64,000 bases of DNA from Pseudoalteromonas shioyasakiensis (lineage in GTDB: Bacteria > Pseudomonadota > Gammaproteobacteria > Enterobacterales > Alteromonadaceae): the NCBI RefSeq assembly GCF_024518675.1, contig NZ_JANIGL010000008.1:1-64000 (forward strand), written 5' to 3'. Below, one piece after another: positions 21,198 through 30,047 of the stretch. The notes under the pieces are model-generated. The model did no database searches and was not told the DNA's origin. It saw nothing but the letters and a program-made list of their open reading frames with translations. The position numbers and the translations under genes were made by a program. Position 1 is the stretch's first letter. Each line of letters opens with the position of its first letter.

Positions 21198-22922
21198 ATG
21201 TATCAACAGCTAGTATTAACAGGCATTATGCTAACTTTAGTCGGCTGCCTTTTTGGCACTCGACTAAAGCCGGCATGGCTTTTTGTCGGTGCCATTGGCA
21301 CCGCCTATTTAGCTGGCCTGATTGAGCTTGAAGACATGTTGGTAAATTACGCCAACCCCTCCCTTATTACTTTAGTTTTATTAGTTTTGGTTTCTATCGC
21401 GGTTGAAAAAACCACGCTAGTACAAAAGCTTGCCCAGTCATTGTCTAAAGGTAGCTTAACCAGCTCAGTGACAAAGCTTGGTCTCTCAACCGCCTTTTTA
21501 TCATCATTTACTAATAATACCGCGGTGGTTGCGTCATTAATTACAGCGATTAAAGACAGCCCAACCCATTCACCTTCGAAGCTGTTATTACCTTTATCGT
21601 ACACCGCTATTTTAGGTGGCACGATTACCTTAATTGGTACTTCTACAAATTTAATTGTCAATGGTTTTGCCGTTGATGCCGGCATGGCACCACTGGGCTT
21701 TTTCGACTTTACTTTAGTCGGTTTAGGCGCACTAAGTGTTGGCCTTATCACTATTTTAGTGATGCTAAAATACTTACCCGACAACGGTAAGAACGACCAA
21801 GAAGTCGTGCCCTTCTACCTTGAAGGAAAAGTAGAACCTGGCTCAAAATTAATTGGTAAAAGCGTAGAAGAAAACGGCCTACGCGACCTTAAAGACTTAT
21901 TCCTCGCCGAAATTTTACGTGGCGACAGACGCATATGCGCGGTAACCCCGCAGCAAGTAATTAAATCTGGCGATGTATTACTGTTTGTTGGCGATATTAA
22001 ATCAGTGCCGCTACTGACCCGCTTTGATGGTTTAAAAGTCGTGCATGATAAGCACGAAAAAGACGTAGAACACCTGGTTGAAGTGGTGGTAAGTCAATCA
22101 TCTAAATTTATTGGCAAAACGGTCAAAGAAATTCGTTTTCGCGAGCAATTTCATGCCGCAGTTATCGCTATTCGCCGTGGTCACGACCGCCTGCAAGGTG
22201 GTCTTGGTAAAGTGCAGCTACAAGCGGGTGATTCACTGATTCTTGCACCCGGTAAAGACTTTTATACCCTACCTAATTTAAAACGCGAGTTTGTTTATAT
22301 CTCAGGGCTTGATTTACAAACTCACTTAGCGCCTAAGCAGTCTAATTTAGTGCTGGCTAGTTTTGCAGCCGTACTAGGATTAAGCATTTTTGCTATCGTG
22401 CCACTTGTTAAAGGCTTATTGGTATTGCTAATCGGCTTAATGCTTAGTGGGACAATAAAGCTAAGTGAAGTTAAGCGCCGTTTTCCTATTGAGTTACTTG
22501 CCGTAGTCGGTAGTGCCATTGGCCTTGCCAAACTCATGATAGGCACAGGTTTAGCAGGGCAAATATCAGATGCGATGTTTTATGTGCTCGGTGACTTTGG
22601 CCCCTACGGCGCATTTATCGCCATATTTATTATGACGGTGTTATTCACTGAGCTTATTACAAACAATGCAGCAGCGGCATTATCGTTTCCGGTTGCATAC
22701 GCACTGGCGGTTGGCTTTAATGTTGACCCGCTGCCCTTTATTATGGCGGTAGCATTTGGCGCCTCGGCCAGTTTTATATCGCCGTTTGGTTATCAAACTA
22801 ACTTAATGGTTTATAGCGCGGGTAATTACCGGCTAAAAGATTACGTATTAATGGGATTACCGCTTTCTATTATATATTCAATAACGGTTTTAACCCTTAT
22901 TCCGCTGGTATTTCCATTTTAA
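21198..22922 (+). CDS. SLC13/DASS-family permease with two TrkA-C domains, probable sulfate importer
   Basis: A 574-residue integral membrane protein begins MYQQLVLTGIMLTLVGCLFG and has many hydrophobic segments in two blocks (about residues 1-190 and 375-574). The soluble region between them carries two TrkA-C/RCK-C-like repeats (PGSKLIGKSVEEN and SSKFIGKTVKEI). The SLC13 signature asparagines are present in SFTNNTAVVASL and TELITNNAAAALSFP. This layout matches the bacterial and algal SAC1/SLT permeases. Sulfate as substrate is inferred from its place between cysN and cysC, 30 bp after cysN. It would replace CysZ or the CysTWA importer. Confidence 0.88.
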   Translation: MYQQLVLTGIMLTLVGCLFGTRLKPAWLFVGAIGTAYLAGLIELEDMLVNYANPSLITLVLLVLVSIAVEKTTLVQKLAQSLSKGSLTSSVTKLGLSTAFLSSFTNNTAVVASLITAIKDSPTHSPSKLLLPLSYTAILGGTITLIGTSTNLIVNGFAVDAGMAPLGFFDFTLVGLGALSVGLITILVMLKYLPDNGKNDQEVVPFYLEGKVEPGSKLIGKSVEENGLRDLKDLFLAEILRGDRRICAVTPQQVIKSGDVLLFVGDIKSVPLLTRFDGLKVVHDKHEKDVEHLVEVVVSQSSKFIGKTVKEIRFREQFHAAVIAIRRGHDRLQGGLGKVQLQAGDSLILAPGKDFYTLPNLKREFVYISGLDLQTHLAPKQSNLVLASFAAVLGLSIFAIVPLVKGLLVLLIGLMLSGTIKLSEVKRRFPIELLAVVGSAIGLAKLMIGTGLAGQISDAMFYVLGDFGPYGAFIAIFIMTVLFTELITNNAAAALSFPVAYALAVGFNVDPLPFIMAVAFGASASFISPFGYQTNLMVYSAGNYRLKDYVLMGLPLSIIYSITVLTLIPLVFPF

Positions 22923-22949
22923 GCCAGCACGCAAGAAGAGACTATTACA

Positions 22950-23549
22950 ATGGATGAGAACATTGTTTGGCATAACTATGCCATTACTAAAACACAGCGT
23001 AGTGAGCATAAAAGCCATAAACCCGCTATTTTATGGTTTACTGGCTTTTCAGGGTCAGGTAAAAGTACCGTTGCAAACGCCCTTGAAAGCGCACTAAATC
23101 AACAAGGTATTCATACCTACTTACTTGATGGCGACAACGTACGCCACGGTTTATGTAAAGACTTAGGCTTTAGTGACGAAGACCGCATCGAGAACATCCG
23201 CCGCGTGGGCGAAACAGCCAAACTCATGGTTGATGCAGGGCTTTTGGTGCTCACCGCATTTATTTCACCATTTCGCAGTGAGCGCGATATGGTAAGAGAC
23301 TTAGTCGATGACGGTGAATTCATTGAAGTGTTTATAGATACACCGCTGGATGTATGCGAAAGCCGCGACCCTAAAGGCCTTTATAAAAAAGCCCGCGCGG
23401 GTGAAATTAAACACTTCACAGGAATAGATTCTGATTATCAAATTCCCAACTCACCAGAAATAATCTTAGATACCAGTAAAAATAGCCTAGACCAATCGGT
23501 GCAAGTGCTGATAGCGTATCTAAAACAACAGCAAATTATTAAAGGTTAA
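22950..23549 (+). CDS. cysC: Adenylylsulfate kinase (APS kinase)
   Basis: CysC phosphorylates APS to PAPS, the substrate of PAPS reductase. The 199-residue product has the P-loop GFSGSGKST (about residues 32-40), the DGDNVRHGL motif and the conserved [10 protein letters not shown] segment, all typical of stand-alone bacterial APS kinases. It begins 27 bp after the permease gene and ends 3 bp before cysQ, so all are surely one operon. Confidence 0.97.
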   Translation: MDENIVWHNYAITKTQRSEHKSHKPAILWFTGFSGSGKSTVANALESALNQQGIHTYLLDGDNVRHGLCKDLGFSDEDRIENIRRVGETAKLMVDAGLLVLTAFISPFRSERDMVRDLVDDGEFIEVFIDTPLDVCESRDPKGLYKKARAGEIKHFTGIDSDYQIPNSPEIILDTSKNSLDQSVQVLIAYLKQQQIIKG

Positions 23550-23552
23550 GTC

Positions 23553-24335
23553 ATGAACCAAACGGAACTGCTAGAAGAAGTATTAATCCTCGCTCGCCAA
23601 GCTGGTAGCGCTATTATGGGGATTTACGAAAAAGATTTTAACGTTGAATACAAAGCCGACGAAAGCCCAGTAACCGACGCCGATCTAGCAGCTCACAAAG
23701 TCATCGCTAATGGTTTAAAGCACTTAACCCCTGACATTCCAATTCTTAGTGAGGAAAGCGCCGATATCAGCTGGGATGTGCGTCAAACATGGGACCGTTA
23801 TTGGCTGGTTGACCCAATTGATGGCACTAAAGAGTTTATTAAAAAGAACGGCGAATTTACTGTAAACATCGCACTAATTGAAAATGGCAAACCCACGTTA
23901 GCCGTGGTTGATGCCCCAGCACTTGGGGTTTCTTACCTAGCTGCTGAAGCTATAGGTGCATTTAAAGATAAAGGCGATGAACGCATTGAGCTTAAAGTAA
24001 CGACTAAAGCAAATAAAGGCTTAATTCGCGTAGTCGGTAGCCGTTCGCATCCTTCTCCTGATTTAGCCGAGTTTGTAAAACGCTTTGATGAGGTGGAAAT
24101 GGTGTCAAAAGGCAGTTCATTAAAGCTGTGCTTAGTCGCCGAAGGCAGCGCTGATATATACCCGCGCCTCGGCCCAACCTGCGAATGGGACACAGGCGCA
24201 GGCCATGCTATTGCCGAAATCGCTGGTGCAAAAGTCACTAAACTCGACGGCAGCCCACTACTGTACAACAGCAAAGATGAATATTTGAATCCGTATTTTG
24301 TTGTTTCAGCAATAGAAGAAGAAACAAAGCTATAA
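23553..24335 (+). CDS. cysQ: 3'(2'),5'-bisphosphate nucleotidase CysQ
   Basis: CysQ hydrolyses PAP (3'-phosphoadenosine 5'-phosphate), the inhibitory by-product of PAPS reduction, to AMP. The 260-residue product has the inositol-monophosphatase-fold metal motifs: EESADIS, DPIDGTKEF and WDTGAGHAIAEIAGA. Its position 3 bp after cysC links PAP clearance to PAPS synthesis. AAAGG lies ahead of the ATG. It is the last gene of the cluster; no cysH, cysI or cysJ follows. Confidence 0.96.
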   Translation: MNQTELLEEVLILARQAGSAIMGIYEKDFNVEYKADESPVTDADLAAHKVIANGLKHLTPDIPILSEESADISWDVRQTWDRYWLVDPIDGTKEFIKKNGEFTVNIALIENGKPTLAVVDAPALGVSYLAAEAIGAFKDKGDERIELKVTTKANKGLIRVVGSRSHPSPDLAEFVKRFDEVEMVSKGSSLKLCLVAEGSADIYPRLGPTCEWDTGAGHAIAEIAGAKVTKLDGSPLLYNSKDEYLNPYFVVSAIEEETKL

Positions 24336-24413
24336 GCCGTAAGTTTTAAGTGGTAAGTTTAAGAACAGATCGGTGTTAAATTTATCATCGTAGGCTAGGT
24401 TGAATGCCGTGAC

Positions 24414-24444
24414 GTAGGCTGGGTAGAGCGAAGCGAAACCCAGC
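24414..24444. repeat. REP-like palindromic element with GTAG head
   Basis: The element starts GTAG and then has the inverted repeat GCTGGGT / ACCCAGC around a 13-nt centre rich in AGCG. A GTAG tetranucleotide before an imperfect palindrome is the layout of REP elements mobilised by RAYT (TnpA-REP) proteins. A degenerate half copy (GTAGGCTAGGT) starts at about 24390. It fills part of the 213-bp gap between cysQ and the next gene. Whether it is repeated genome-wide cannot be seen here. Confidence 0.55.
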
Positions 24445-24548
24445 ATGTTTAAGGGATAAGCGGTAGAGCTTTCTGCGTTAAAATTTTTTCGTGCATGATT
24501 TATTGCTGTACCTTAAAATGAAATCACAACTAATTATAAGGAACAATA

Positions 24549-24743
24549 ATGACGACTGTTGAAAAAGCGATTGAATCGGCATACCAAACACAAATTACTA
24601 ATTTATATAACGCCCTGAGTCAGGCAATTTTAGGGGCTAATGGTGATGCTGAGGATATTGCTGTTGCTGAGGCTAGCTTTAAAAAAGGCTTGGCCTTTGC
24701 TGCCGATATTAAAGCTCGCGCGCTTAACGCAGCTGCGCAATAA
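24549..24743 (+). CDS. Small uncharacterised protein (64 aa)
   Basis: I do not recognise this family. The 64-residue product is Ala-rich (about a quarter of residues), lacks cysteine and a signal peptide, and is predicted mostly helical from its composition. AAGGA sits 8 nt ahead of the ATG and a good terminator follows 10 bp after the stop, so it looks like a real single-gene unit. It lies between the cys cluster and a convergent aldo-keto reductase. A cytosolic soluble protein is the only supportable statement. Confidence 0.75.
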   Translation: MTTVEKAIESAYQTQITNLYNALSQAILGANGDAEDIAVAEASFKKGLAFAADIKARALNAAAQ

Positions 24744-24753
24744 CTGTTTATTC

Positions 24754-24790
24754 GAGTGAGCACACAACTGTGCTCACTCACTATATTTTT
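24754..24790 (+). terminator. Rho-independent terminator after the 64-aa gene
   Basis: An 11-bp perfect stem (GAGTGAGCACA with TGTGCTCACTC) and a CAAC loop are followed by ACTATATTTTT. It separates the small gene from the convergent aldo-keto reductase. Confidence 0.85.
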
Positions 24791-25682
24791 ACGGCACACT
24801 GTGCCCTGTTGAACCTTGCCAAATACGATACCACTGTTCGCGGGTAAGCTTTAATTGCTTGGCGGCGACGGCTGATTCAACACGTTTGATATTGCCCGTA
24901 CCAAGTACTACCGATGGTGCACTTGGGTGCATTAACAACCAAGCATATACCACTTGGTCAATTGAACTTGCGCCAATCTCGCTAGCAACCTGTTCCAGCA
25001 CATGGCGTAAACGAATCGCTTTATCATCATTTTCTGCAAAAATGCGCCCACCGGCAAGTGGCGACCAAAGCATTGGTTTAATATCCAATAACTGGCATTG
25101 ATCTAAGCTACCGTCATCGAGTGCTTTCATCTCATAAGGAGAAAACTCGATCTGATTGGTCACTAATTCAAAGTCCAGACGTGACTGTAATAAACTTAGT
25201 TGCGATGGCGTAAAGTTCGATACACCAAACTCAAGTACATCACCGTTTTGCTTTAAGGTATTAAAAGCTTGTGCCATTTCATCAGCATGCATTAAGTAAT
25301 CAGGGCGGTGAATCAACAACACATCTAAGCGATCAGTATTAAAGTGCTTGAGTGACTGTTGGGCTGAAGTAATAATATGTTGCGCACTCGAATCATAGTG
25401 GTTAGCCTGCCCTGCCAATCCTAGACTTGGAAATGCAGGCTTTATCCCGCATTTGGTAATTATCTTAATCTCGTCACGAATGCTTGGCTTAAGCGCCAAA
25501 GCCTTACCAAACTCAGCCTCACAGCCATATTCACCATAAATATCGGCGTGATCAGTATGCTTTACGCCTACTTCAATTGCTTGCTCAAGAAAGTTTAAAC
25601 ACTGTTGCGGCGTGACTTGCCAATCTAATAACCGCCAAAACCCCAGTACTAATTCATCTATTTTACGGTCTAAATCACTCAT
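24789..25682 (-). CDS. ydhF: Aldo-keto reductase, YdhF type
   Basis: This 297-residue protein is co-linear with E. coli YdhF, a NADPH-dependent aldo-keto reductase of unknown physiological substrate. The catalytic tetrad residues are visible: Asp and Tyr in HTDHADIYGEYGCEAEFG, Lys in IITKCG and His in LLIHRPDYLMDAD-like LLIHRPDYLMHADE. The start MSDLDRKIDELVLGFWRLLDW has AGGAAA upstream. It is a single gene, convergent with the 64-aa gene and divergent from the exporter genes. Confidence 0.9.
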   Translation of the reverse strand: MSDLDRKIDELVLGFWRLLDWQVTPQQCLNFLEQAIEVGVKHTDHADIYGEYGCEAEFGKALALKPSIRDEIKIITKCGIKPAFPSLGLAGQANHYDSSAQHIITSAQQSLKHFNTDRLDVLLIHRPDYLMHADEMAQAFNTLKQNGDVLEFGVSNFTPSQLSLLQSRLDFELVTNQIEFSPYEMKALDDGSLDQCQLLDIKPMLWSPLAGGRIFAENDDKAIRLRHVLEQVASEIGASSIDQVVYAWLLMHPSAPSVVLGTGNIKRVESAVAAKQLKLTREQWYRIWQGSTGHSVP

Positions 25683-25785
25683 TTTTTTTCCTACTTTAAC
25701 CCTTTTAACAAATCAGTTAAGCCTACGTTAATAAGCCGTTACAATTAAATCGAGTCGAGAATTAATTTATTCTTTATTCTACCTA

Positions 25786-25811
25786 CTTATTAAGGTATTA
25801 ATAGTAATAAG
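25786..25811. promoter_or_regulatory. AT-rich inverted repeat upstream of the exporter operon
   Basis: CTTATTA and its reverse complement TAATAAG flank a 12-nt centre that itself holds TATTAATA. It lies 38 bp ahead of the Yip1-family gene, in the 166-bp region divergent from ydhF. It could be an operator, but the AT richness means chance is not excluded. Confidence 0.3.
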
Positions 25812-25848
25812 GTTTGTACCTTTAAAATTAAAAAAAGGAATTAAAACA

Positions 25849-26559
25849 ATGAAATCTGCAAATGCTTTATCTGCATCTATTGATATTTTTATCAGTCCGA
25901 GTAAAACCTTTAATGGTCTAAAAGAAGCGAAAGGCTGGTCTTGGCTAGCGTTCGCGCTTATCACTATTATGTTAGTCGCCAGCACCTATATTTTTTACAG
26001 TAATGCTGACTCACAATTTATTTTAGAAGAGCAAGTTGCGGCTGCAACTGTTGATGCCACTATTGGTGAGAAAAAAATGATTCGCCAAAGCATGGAGCAA
26101 GGCATAGATAACCAAATATGGTTTGCTATGGGAGGCGGTGTTTTTGGCATTATATTAATTAACGCATTAATTGCGGGCTATTATTTGCTTGTATCAAAAC
26201 AAGATCCTGATGCAAATTATAGCTATGGCGCCTGGTATGGTTTTGGTTTTTGGGCCATGATGCCTATGGTTATTTCTAGCTTAGGTGTCATTGCATTGGT
26301 ATTAACCGCAAGCACTAATGAGCTTTCCATGAGCTTATTTAATTACGCTTCTATCAACCAGTTAATATTGGGCTTAGAGCTCGGTCACCCATTTTATACC
26401 ATGATGGAAAGTTTAAATATTTTCAGTATTTGGGGCATCGCACTGGCAGCTATTGGGCTTAAATGTTGGACCAACTTTAGCTTAAATAAAGCGATCTTAT
26501 TTGCAGCCCTTCCTAGCATTATCATTTACGGTATTTGGACTGTGATTGCTGTTGTTTAA
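25849..26559 (+). CDS. YIP1-family integral membrane protein
   Basis: The 236-residue product has about five hydrophobic segments (about residues 30-48, 90-112, 130-155, 180-200 and 215-235) and the layout of bacterial Yip1 (PF04893-like) proteins. AAGGA precedes the ATG. It is followed by a MacA-like adaptor, an ABC ATPase and an FtsX-type permease. Bacillus YknW is a Yip1 protein that leads the yknWXYZ operon and helps assemble that transporter. A matching assembly role is inferred from gene order. An RNA hairpin follows its stop codon. Confidence 0.8.
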   Translation: MKSANALSASIDIFISPSKTFNGLKEAKGWSWLAFALITIMLVASTYIFYSNADSQFILEEQVAAATVDATIGEKKMIRQSMEQGIDNQIWFAMGGGVFGIILINALIAGYYLLVSKQDPDANYSYGAWYGFGFWAMMPMVISSLGVIALVLTASTNELSMSLFNYASINQLILGLELGHPFYTMMESLNIFSIWGIALAAIGLKCWTNFSLNKAILFAALPSIIIYGIWTVIAVV

Positions 26560-26564
26560 AAAAA

Positions 26565-26593
26565 TGAGAGGGTGAGTATTTTTTACCCTCTCA
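26565..26593 (+). other. Intercistronic hairpin between Yip1 gene and adaptor gene
   Basis: A 9-bp stem (TGAGAGGGT with ACCCTCTCA) encloses an 11-nt T-rich loop and starts 5 bp after the Yip1 stop. No U tract follows the stem, so it is not a typical terminator. It may set relative expression of the first gene and the rest of the operon. Confidence 0.5.
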
Positions 26594-26612
26594 ATTCTAT
26601 ATGGAAGTAAAA

Positions 26613-27779
26613 ATGAAAAAAGCGATTATCGTCACCTTAGCCATTGCCGCATTTATTGCTTTGATTGTGTCAAAGCAAATCACTGGTAGCGACAAGGCAC
26701 CAGAAGTAAATATTGCTAAAGTCGAGCAAGGCAGTATTGCTGATTCTATTTTGGCATCTGGAAACTTAGTATTTAATACGCAAGTACAACTTCGTTCTGA
26801 AGTAACAGGTCGTGTTGATAAGGTCTTTGTTGAAGAAGGTCAAAGTGTTAAACAAGGTGATATTTTAATGCGCCTTGATACTACGGCGTTTGAGTCAGAA
26901 GTAAATCGTAATAAGGCTGTGCTCCGTGCTAGCGAAATCGAAATTAAACACAGTAAAACACGCTTAATTAATATTGAACGCCAATTAAAGCGACAAAAAG
27001 AATTGTATGATGTTGGCCTTGCAGGACAAGAGGTTTACGAAAACCTACAAAATGCGCGTGATCTGGCAAAAATAGATATTGAAGCCCGTGTTGAAGCTTT
27101 TAATCAAGCTAAAGCCTCTTTATCCATCGCTGAAGATAGGCTCAGTAAGAGTGTATTTCGCGCCCCTATGAGCGGATTATTAGCGTCTGTAAATATTAAA
27201 GAAGGTGAAACTGTTATAGCCGGTACCACCAATATCATTGGCTCAGATTTAATGCTGGTTGCAGACCCAAGCGCTATTTTAGCTGAGTTAAGAGTCGATG
27301 AGACTGATATTGCGGGTATTAAACTTGATCAGCACGCTGACATTTATGCCGCAGCTTACCCAAACCAACCTTTCACCGGTAAAGTCATCAATATTGGCAC
27401 ATCAGCTAAAAATCAAGCCGGCTCTCAAGGATTGTCTTTTCGCGTAAAGGTACTACTTGATAACACCGACAGGCAACTCTACGCAGGTATGAGCTGTCGC
27501 GCTGAAATTGCCACCAGCATGGCTGTAGATGGTTTGAAACTACCCATTGAAGCTATTCAAAAAGAAGATGATAAATACTTTGTTTGGCGCTTAAACGATG
27601 ACAACACAGTCACTAAAACCTATGTTGAAGTGGGTATTTCATCAGATATTGAACAAGCGATTACTAAAGGCTTAAATAAAGGTGAGCGAATAGTAATAGG
27701 CCCCGCACGGCCAATTAGTAAATTAAAAGAAAATGATACCGTAAAAGTGAAACAGCCTCTAGCCAAGGATACGCAATAA
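26613..27779 (+). CDS. MacA/YknX-type periplasmic adaptor protein
   Basis: This is a membrane-fusion adaptor for an ABC exporter. I start at [14 protein letters not shown] (388 residues) because GGAAG stands 5 nt upstream; an ATG four codons earlier lacks a ribosome site. An N-terminal membrane anchor is followed by the split lipoyl domain ([20 protein letters not shown] and [19 protein letters not shown]), a coiled-coil hairpin between them, then beta-barrel and membrane-proximal domains. Its stop overlaps the ATPase start (TAATG). The substrate is unknown. Confidence 0.88.
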   Translation: MKKAIIVTLAIAAFIALIVSKQITGSDKAPEVNIAKVEQGSIADSILASGNLVFNTQVQLRSEVTGRVDKVFVEEGQSVKQGDILMRLDTTAFESEVNRNKAVLRASEIEIKHSKTRLINIERQLKRQKELYDVGLAGQEVYENLQNARDLAKIDIEARVEAFNQAKASLSIAEDRLSKSVFRAPMSGLLASVNIKEGETVIAGTTNIIGSDLMLVADPSAILAELRVDETDIAGIKLDQHADIYAAAYPNQPFTGKVINIGTSAKNQAGSQGLSFRVKVLLDNTDRQLYAGMSCRAEIATSMAVDGLKLPIEAIQKEDDKYFVWRLNDDNTVTKTYVEVGISSDIEQAITKGLNKGERIVIGPARPISKLKENDTVKVKQPLAKDTQ

Positions 27780-28486
27780 TGTCGGCAGTTATAAAGCTGG
27801 AACACATCAATAAACAATACAAAATGGGTGAGCAAATATTTAAAGCTCTTGATGATGTGAATGTTGTCATTAACGAAAACGAATACGTTGCTATTATTGG
27901 CCCTTCGGGTTCAGGTAAATCAACTCTAATGAATTTATTAGGTTGCTTAGATACACCTACAAGCGGTGATTACTTTTTAAAAGATAAGCTCGTAAAAAGT
28001 ATGACTGAAACTGAACTTGCTCATCAGCGTAATGAAAGTGTTGGCTTTATTTTCCAGAGTTTTAATTTATTGCCACGTGCCTCAGCTCTTGAAAATGTAA
28101 TGCAACCCTTAGTATATCGCTTCATTCCTGCTAAGCAGCGTAAACAGCATGCGCTTGAAGCACTAAAGCGAGTGGGCCTTGGCGATAAGGTAGATCATTT
28201 ATCAAGCCAGTTATCAGGGGGTCAGCGTCAACGAGTCGCGATTGCTCGTGCCTTGGTGACTAAGCCACATATTTTATTAGGCGATGAACCCACAGGTAAT
28301 TTAGATAGTAAAACCACCACCGAGATCATGGCATTGTTTGATGAGCTGCATAATGAAGGCCATACCATTATTTTAGTGACCCATGAACAAGACATTGCCG
28401 ATCATTGTCAACGGGTGATCCGTTTAGTTGATGGTAAAGTAGTGAGCGATGTACGCAAAGGTGAAGGAGAAAAACAACATGTTTAA
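27779..28486 (+). CDS. ABC transporter ATP-binding protein (MacB/LolD/YknY family)
   Basis: The 235-residue product is a stand-alone nucleotide-binding subunit. The Walker A motif GPSGSGKST (about residues 41-49), Q-loop [10 protein letters not shown], signature [15 protein letters not shown] and Walker [13 protein letters not shown] are all intact. The family couples ATP use to mechanotransmission through FtsX-like permeases. It is coupled to the adaptor gene upstream and overlaps the permease start by 8 nt, so the three gene products must form one complex. Confidence 0.95.
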   Translation: MSAVIKLEHINKQYKMGEQIFKALDDVNVVINENEYVAIIGPSGSGKSTLMNLLGCLDTPTSGDYFLKDKLVKSMTETELAHQRNESVGFIFQSFNLLPRASALENVMQPLVYRFIPAKQRKQHALEALKRVGLGDKVDHLSSQLSGGQRQRVAIARALVTKPHILLGDEPTGNLDSKTTTEIMALFDELHNEGHTIILVTHEQDIADHCQRVIRLVDGKVVSDVRKGEGEKQHV

Positions 28487-29717
28487 ATCTGCCATTGCGA
28501 TTATGGAAGGTACCAAAGCAGCGTTAATGGCAATTAAAGCTAACGCCATGCGTAGTGCACTTACCTGTTTAGGAATTATTATTGGGGTTGCTGCCGTAAT
28601 AACTGTGGTTGCGGTAATGCAGGGGTTTACCAAACAAATTAATGATCAGCTTGCTGATATGGCTCCTGATGTAACCTCAATCAAACCCTTTACTAGTATT
28701 GAAAAAGAAATGGTCGGTAAAAATGCCAAACTTACCTATACCGACTTTTTGACCCTAAAAGCACGAGTAAAAGAAGCCGAAACCTTCACTGCACTTATGT
28801 TTACATGGCGTTTTTCTGGTGGTGCAGAATATGGCAATAAAAGCCACTCATCCCGCGTAATGGGCACAGAGCAAGACTATCAAAAAGCATATCGCACCTT
28901 TCCTGAGCTTGGCCGCTTCATTCGTGCTGAAGATGATGAAAAGCGTCGCCGCGTTGCTTTCATTGGCCCATCAATCATTGAAAAACTTAACTTACCTGAG
29001 AATCCCGTTGGTGAATATATAAAGCTTGGCGGTGAATGGTTTAGAATCATTGGTGTGGCAGAAAAACAAGGTAGCTTGCTAGGCTTTGATCAAGATGATT
29101 ATATTAATATTCCTATCAGTACCATGAGCGCCTTGGAAGGTGCGAGTAGTACCAGTAATGTACAAATTATGTTTAGGCTAAAAGAAGACAGCGACGAAGA
29201 GCTCGTACTCGCTAAAATCACGCGTATTTTACGCCAACTTCATAAACTCAAAGACGATGAAGAAAACGACTTTGAATTTGAAACGGCTGAAAAAGCCCGT
29301 GCCAATGTAGACAAATTTACCGGCAGTGCAACAGCCATTACCGCAGGCATCGTCGGTATTAGTTTGGTGGTCGGCGGTATTGGGGTAATGAATATCATGC
29401 TGGTATCGGTCACCGAGCGTACACGGGTGATTGGCACCTTAAAGGCTCTGGGCGCTACACCAGGGTTCATTATGTTGCAGTTTTTGGTAGAAGCGGTGGT
29501 GTTATCATTATTTGGCGGTTTAATTGGTCTCGCTATCGGTTATGGCGCAGCAGCTCTGATCTCGCTGTCAGTGCCAAGTATGCCTGATGCCTACATACCA
29601 GGCTGGGCAATTATGTTGTCATTTGGGTTTACTTCTCTAATCGGCATAGTCTTTGGTTTAGCCCCCGCGATTAAAGCAGCAAGACTAAACCCAATAGATG
29701 CACTTCGTTACGAATGA
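28479..29717 (+). CDS. ABC transporter permease, MacB/FtsX type (YknZ-like)
   Basis: The start [20 protein letters not shown] (412 residues) is chosen because GAAGGAGA precedes it. It has one N-terminal membrane helix, a large MacB-type periplasmic domain (about residues 45-275) and three C-terminal helices, including [20 protein letters not shown], the family signature. It ends NPIDALRYE, the typical C-terminus. Separate permease and ATPase genes distinguish it from fused MacB. Its TGA abuts the stop of the convergent lipoprotein gene with no gap. Confidence 0.93.
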   Translation: MFKSAIAIMEGTKAALMAIKANAMRSALTCLGIIIGVAAVITVVAVMQGFTKQINDQLADMAPDVTSIKPFTSIEKEMVGKNAKLTYTDFLTLKARVKEAETFTALMFTWRFSGGAEYGNKSHSSRVMGTEQDYQKAYRTFPELGRFIRAEDDEKRRRVAFIGPSIIEKLNLPENPVGEYIKLGGEWFRIIGVAEKQGSLLGFDQDDYINIPISTMSALEGASSTSNVQIMFRLKEDSDEELVLAKITRILRQLHKLKDDEENDFEFETAEKARANVDKFTGSATAITAGIVGISLVVGGIGVMNIMLVSVTERTRVIGTLKALGATPGFIMLQFLVEAVVLSLFGGLIGLAIGYGAAALISLSVPSMPDAYIPGWAIMLSFGFTSLIGIVFGLAPAIKAARLNPIDALRYE

Positions 29718-30047
29718 TCATTGCACTTTATAAGGTACCTTAGCACAGCTTACTGCCACTGTTTTAGGGTACCAAATAGGACCTAAGTCATTTACTACCA
29801 GCTCTGCTAAGCCATTAGTAAATGATTTATAGGTGTGCACACTTTGCCACTGCGAGTCAGGACATATTTCAGATAAATCAACTGCATCTGACCCCTCATA
29901 AAGCGCAGCTGCAAAGTTATGATGCCATTGCTCACTTTTATGATTTTTCGCCAAGTCATCATACTCACCATTATCAAAATGAATATTTGTACAACCAGTT
30001 ACAGCCATTAGCAGCAAACAAAGAGTCAAAAGTGTTAGATTTTTCAT
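29718..30047 (-). CDS. Small lipoprotein, distant Bor-like paralogue
   Basis: A 109-residue protein with a lipoprotein signal (lipobox VTGC, Cys19). Its C-terminal half has the same pattern as Bor (a Cys in EICPDSQWQSV, then SFTNGL and a final VSCAK), so I read it as a divergent Bor-family copy. It overlaps the upstream Bor-like gene by 4 nt (ATGA), so both are made from one mRNA. Lambda Bor raises serum resistance in E. coli; no such role is implied for this organism. The sequence is much diverged. Confidence 0.7.
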   Translation of the reverse strand: MKNLTLLTLCLLLMAVTGCTNIHFDNGEYDDLAKNHKSEQWHHNFAAALYEGSDAVDLSEICPDSQWQSVHTYKSFTNGLAELVVNDLGPIWYPKTVAVSCAKVPYKVQ

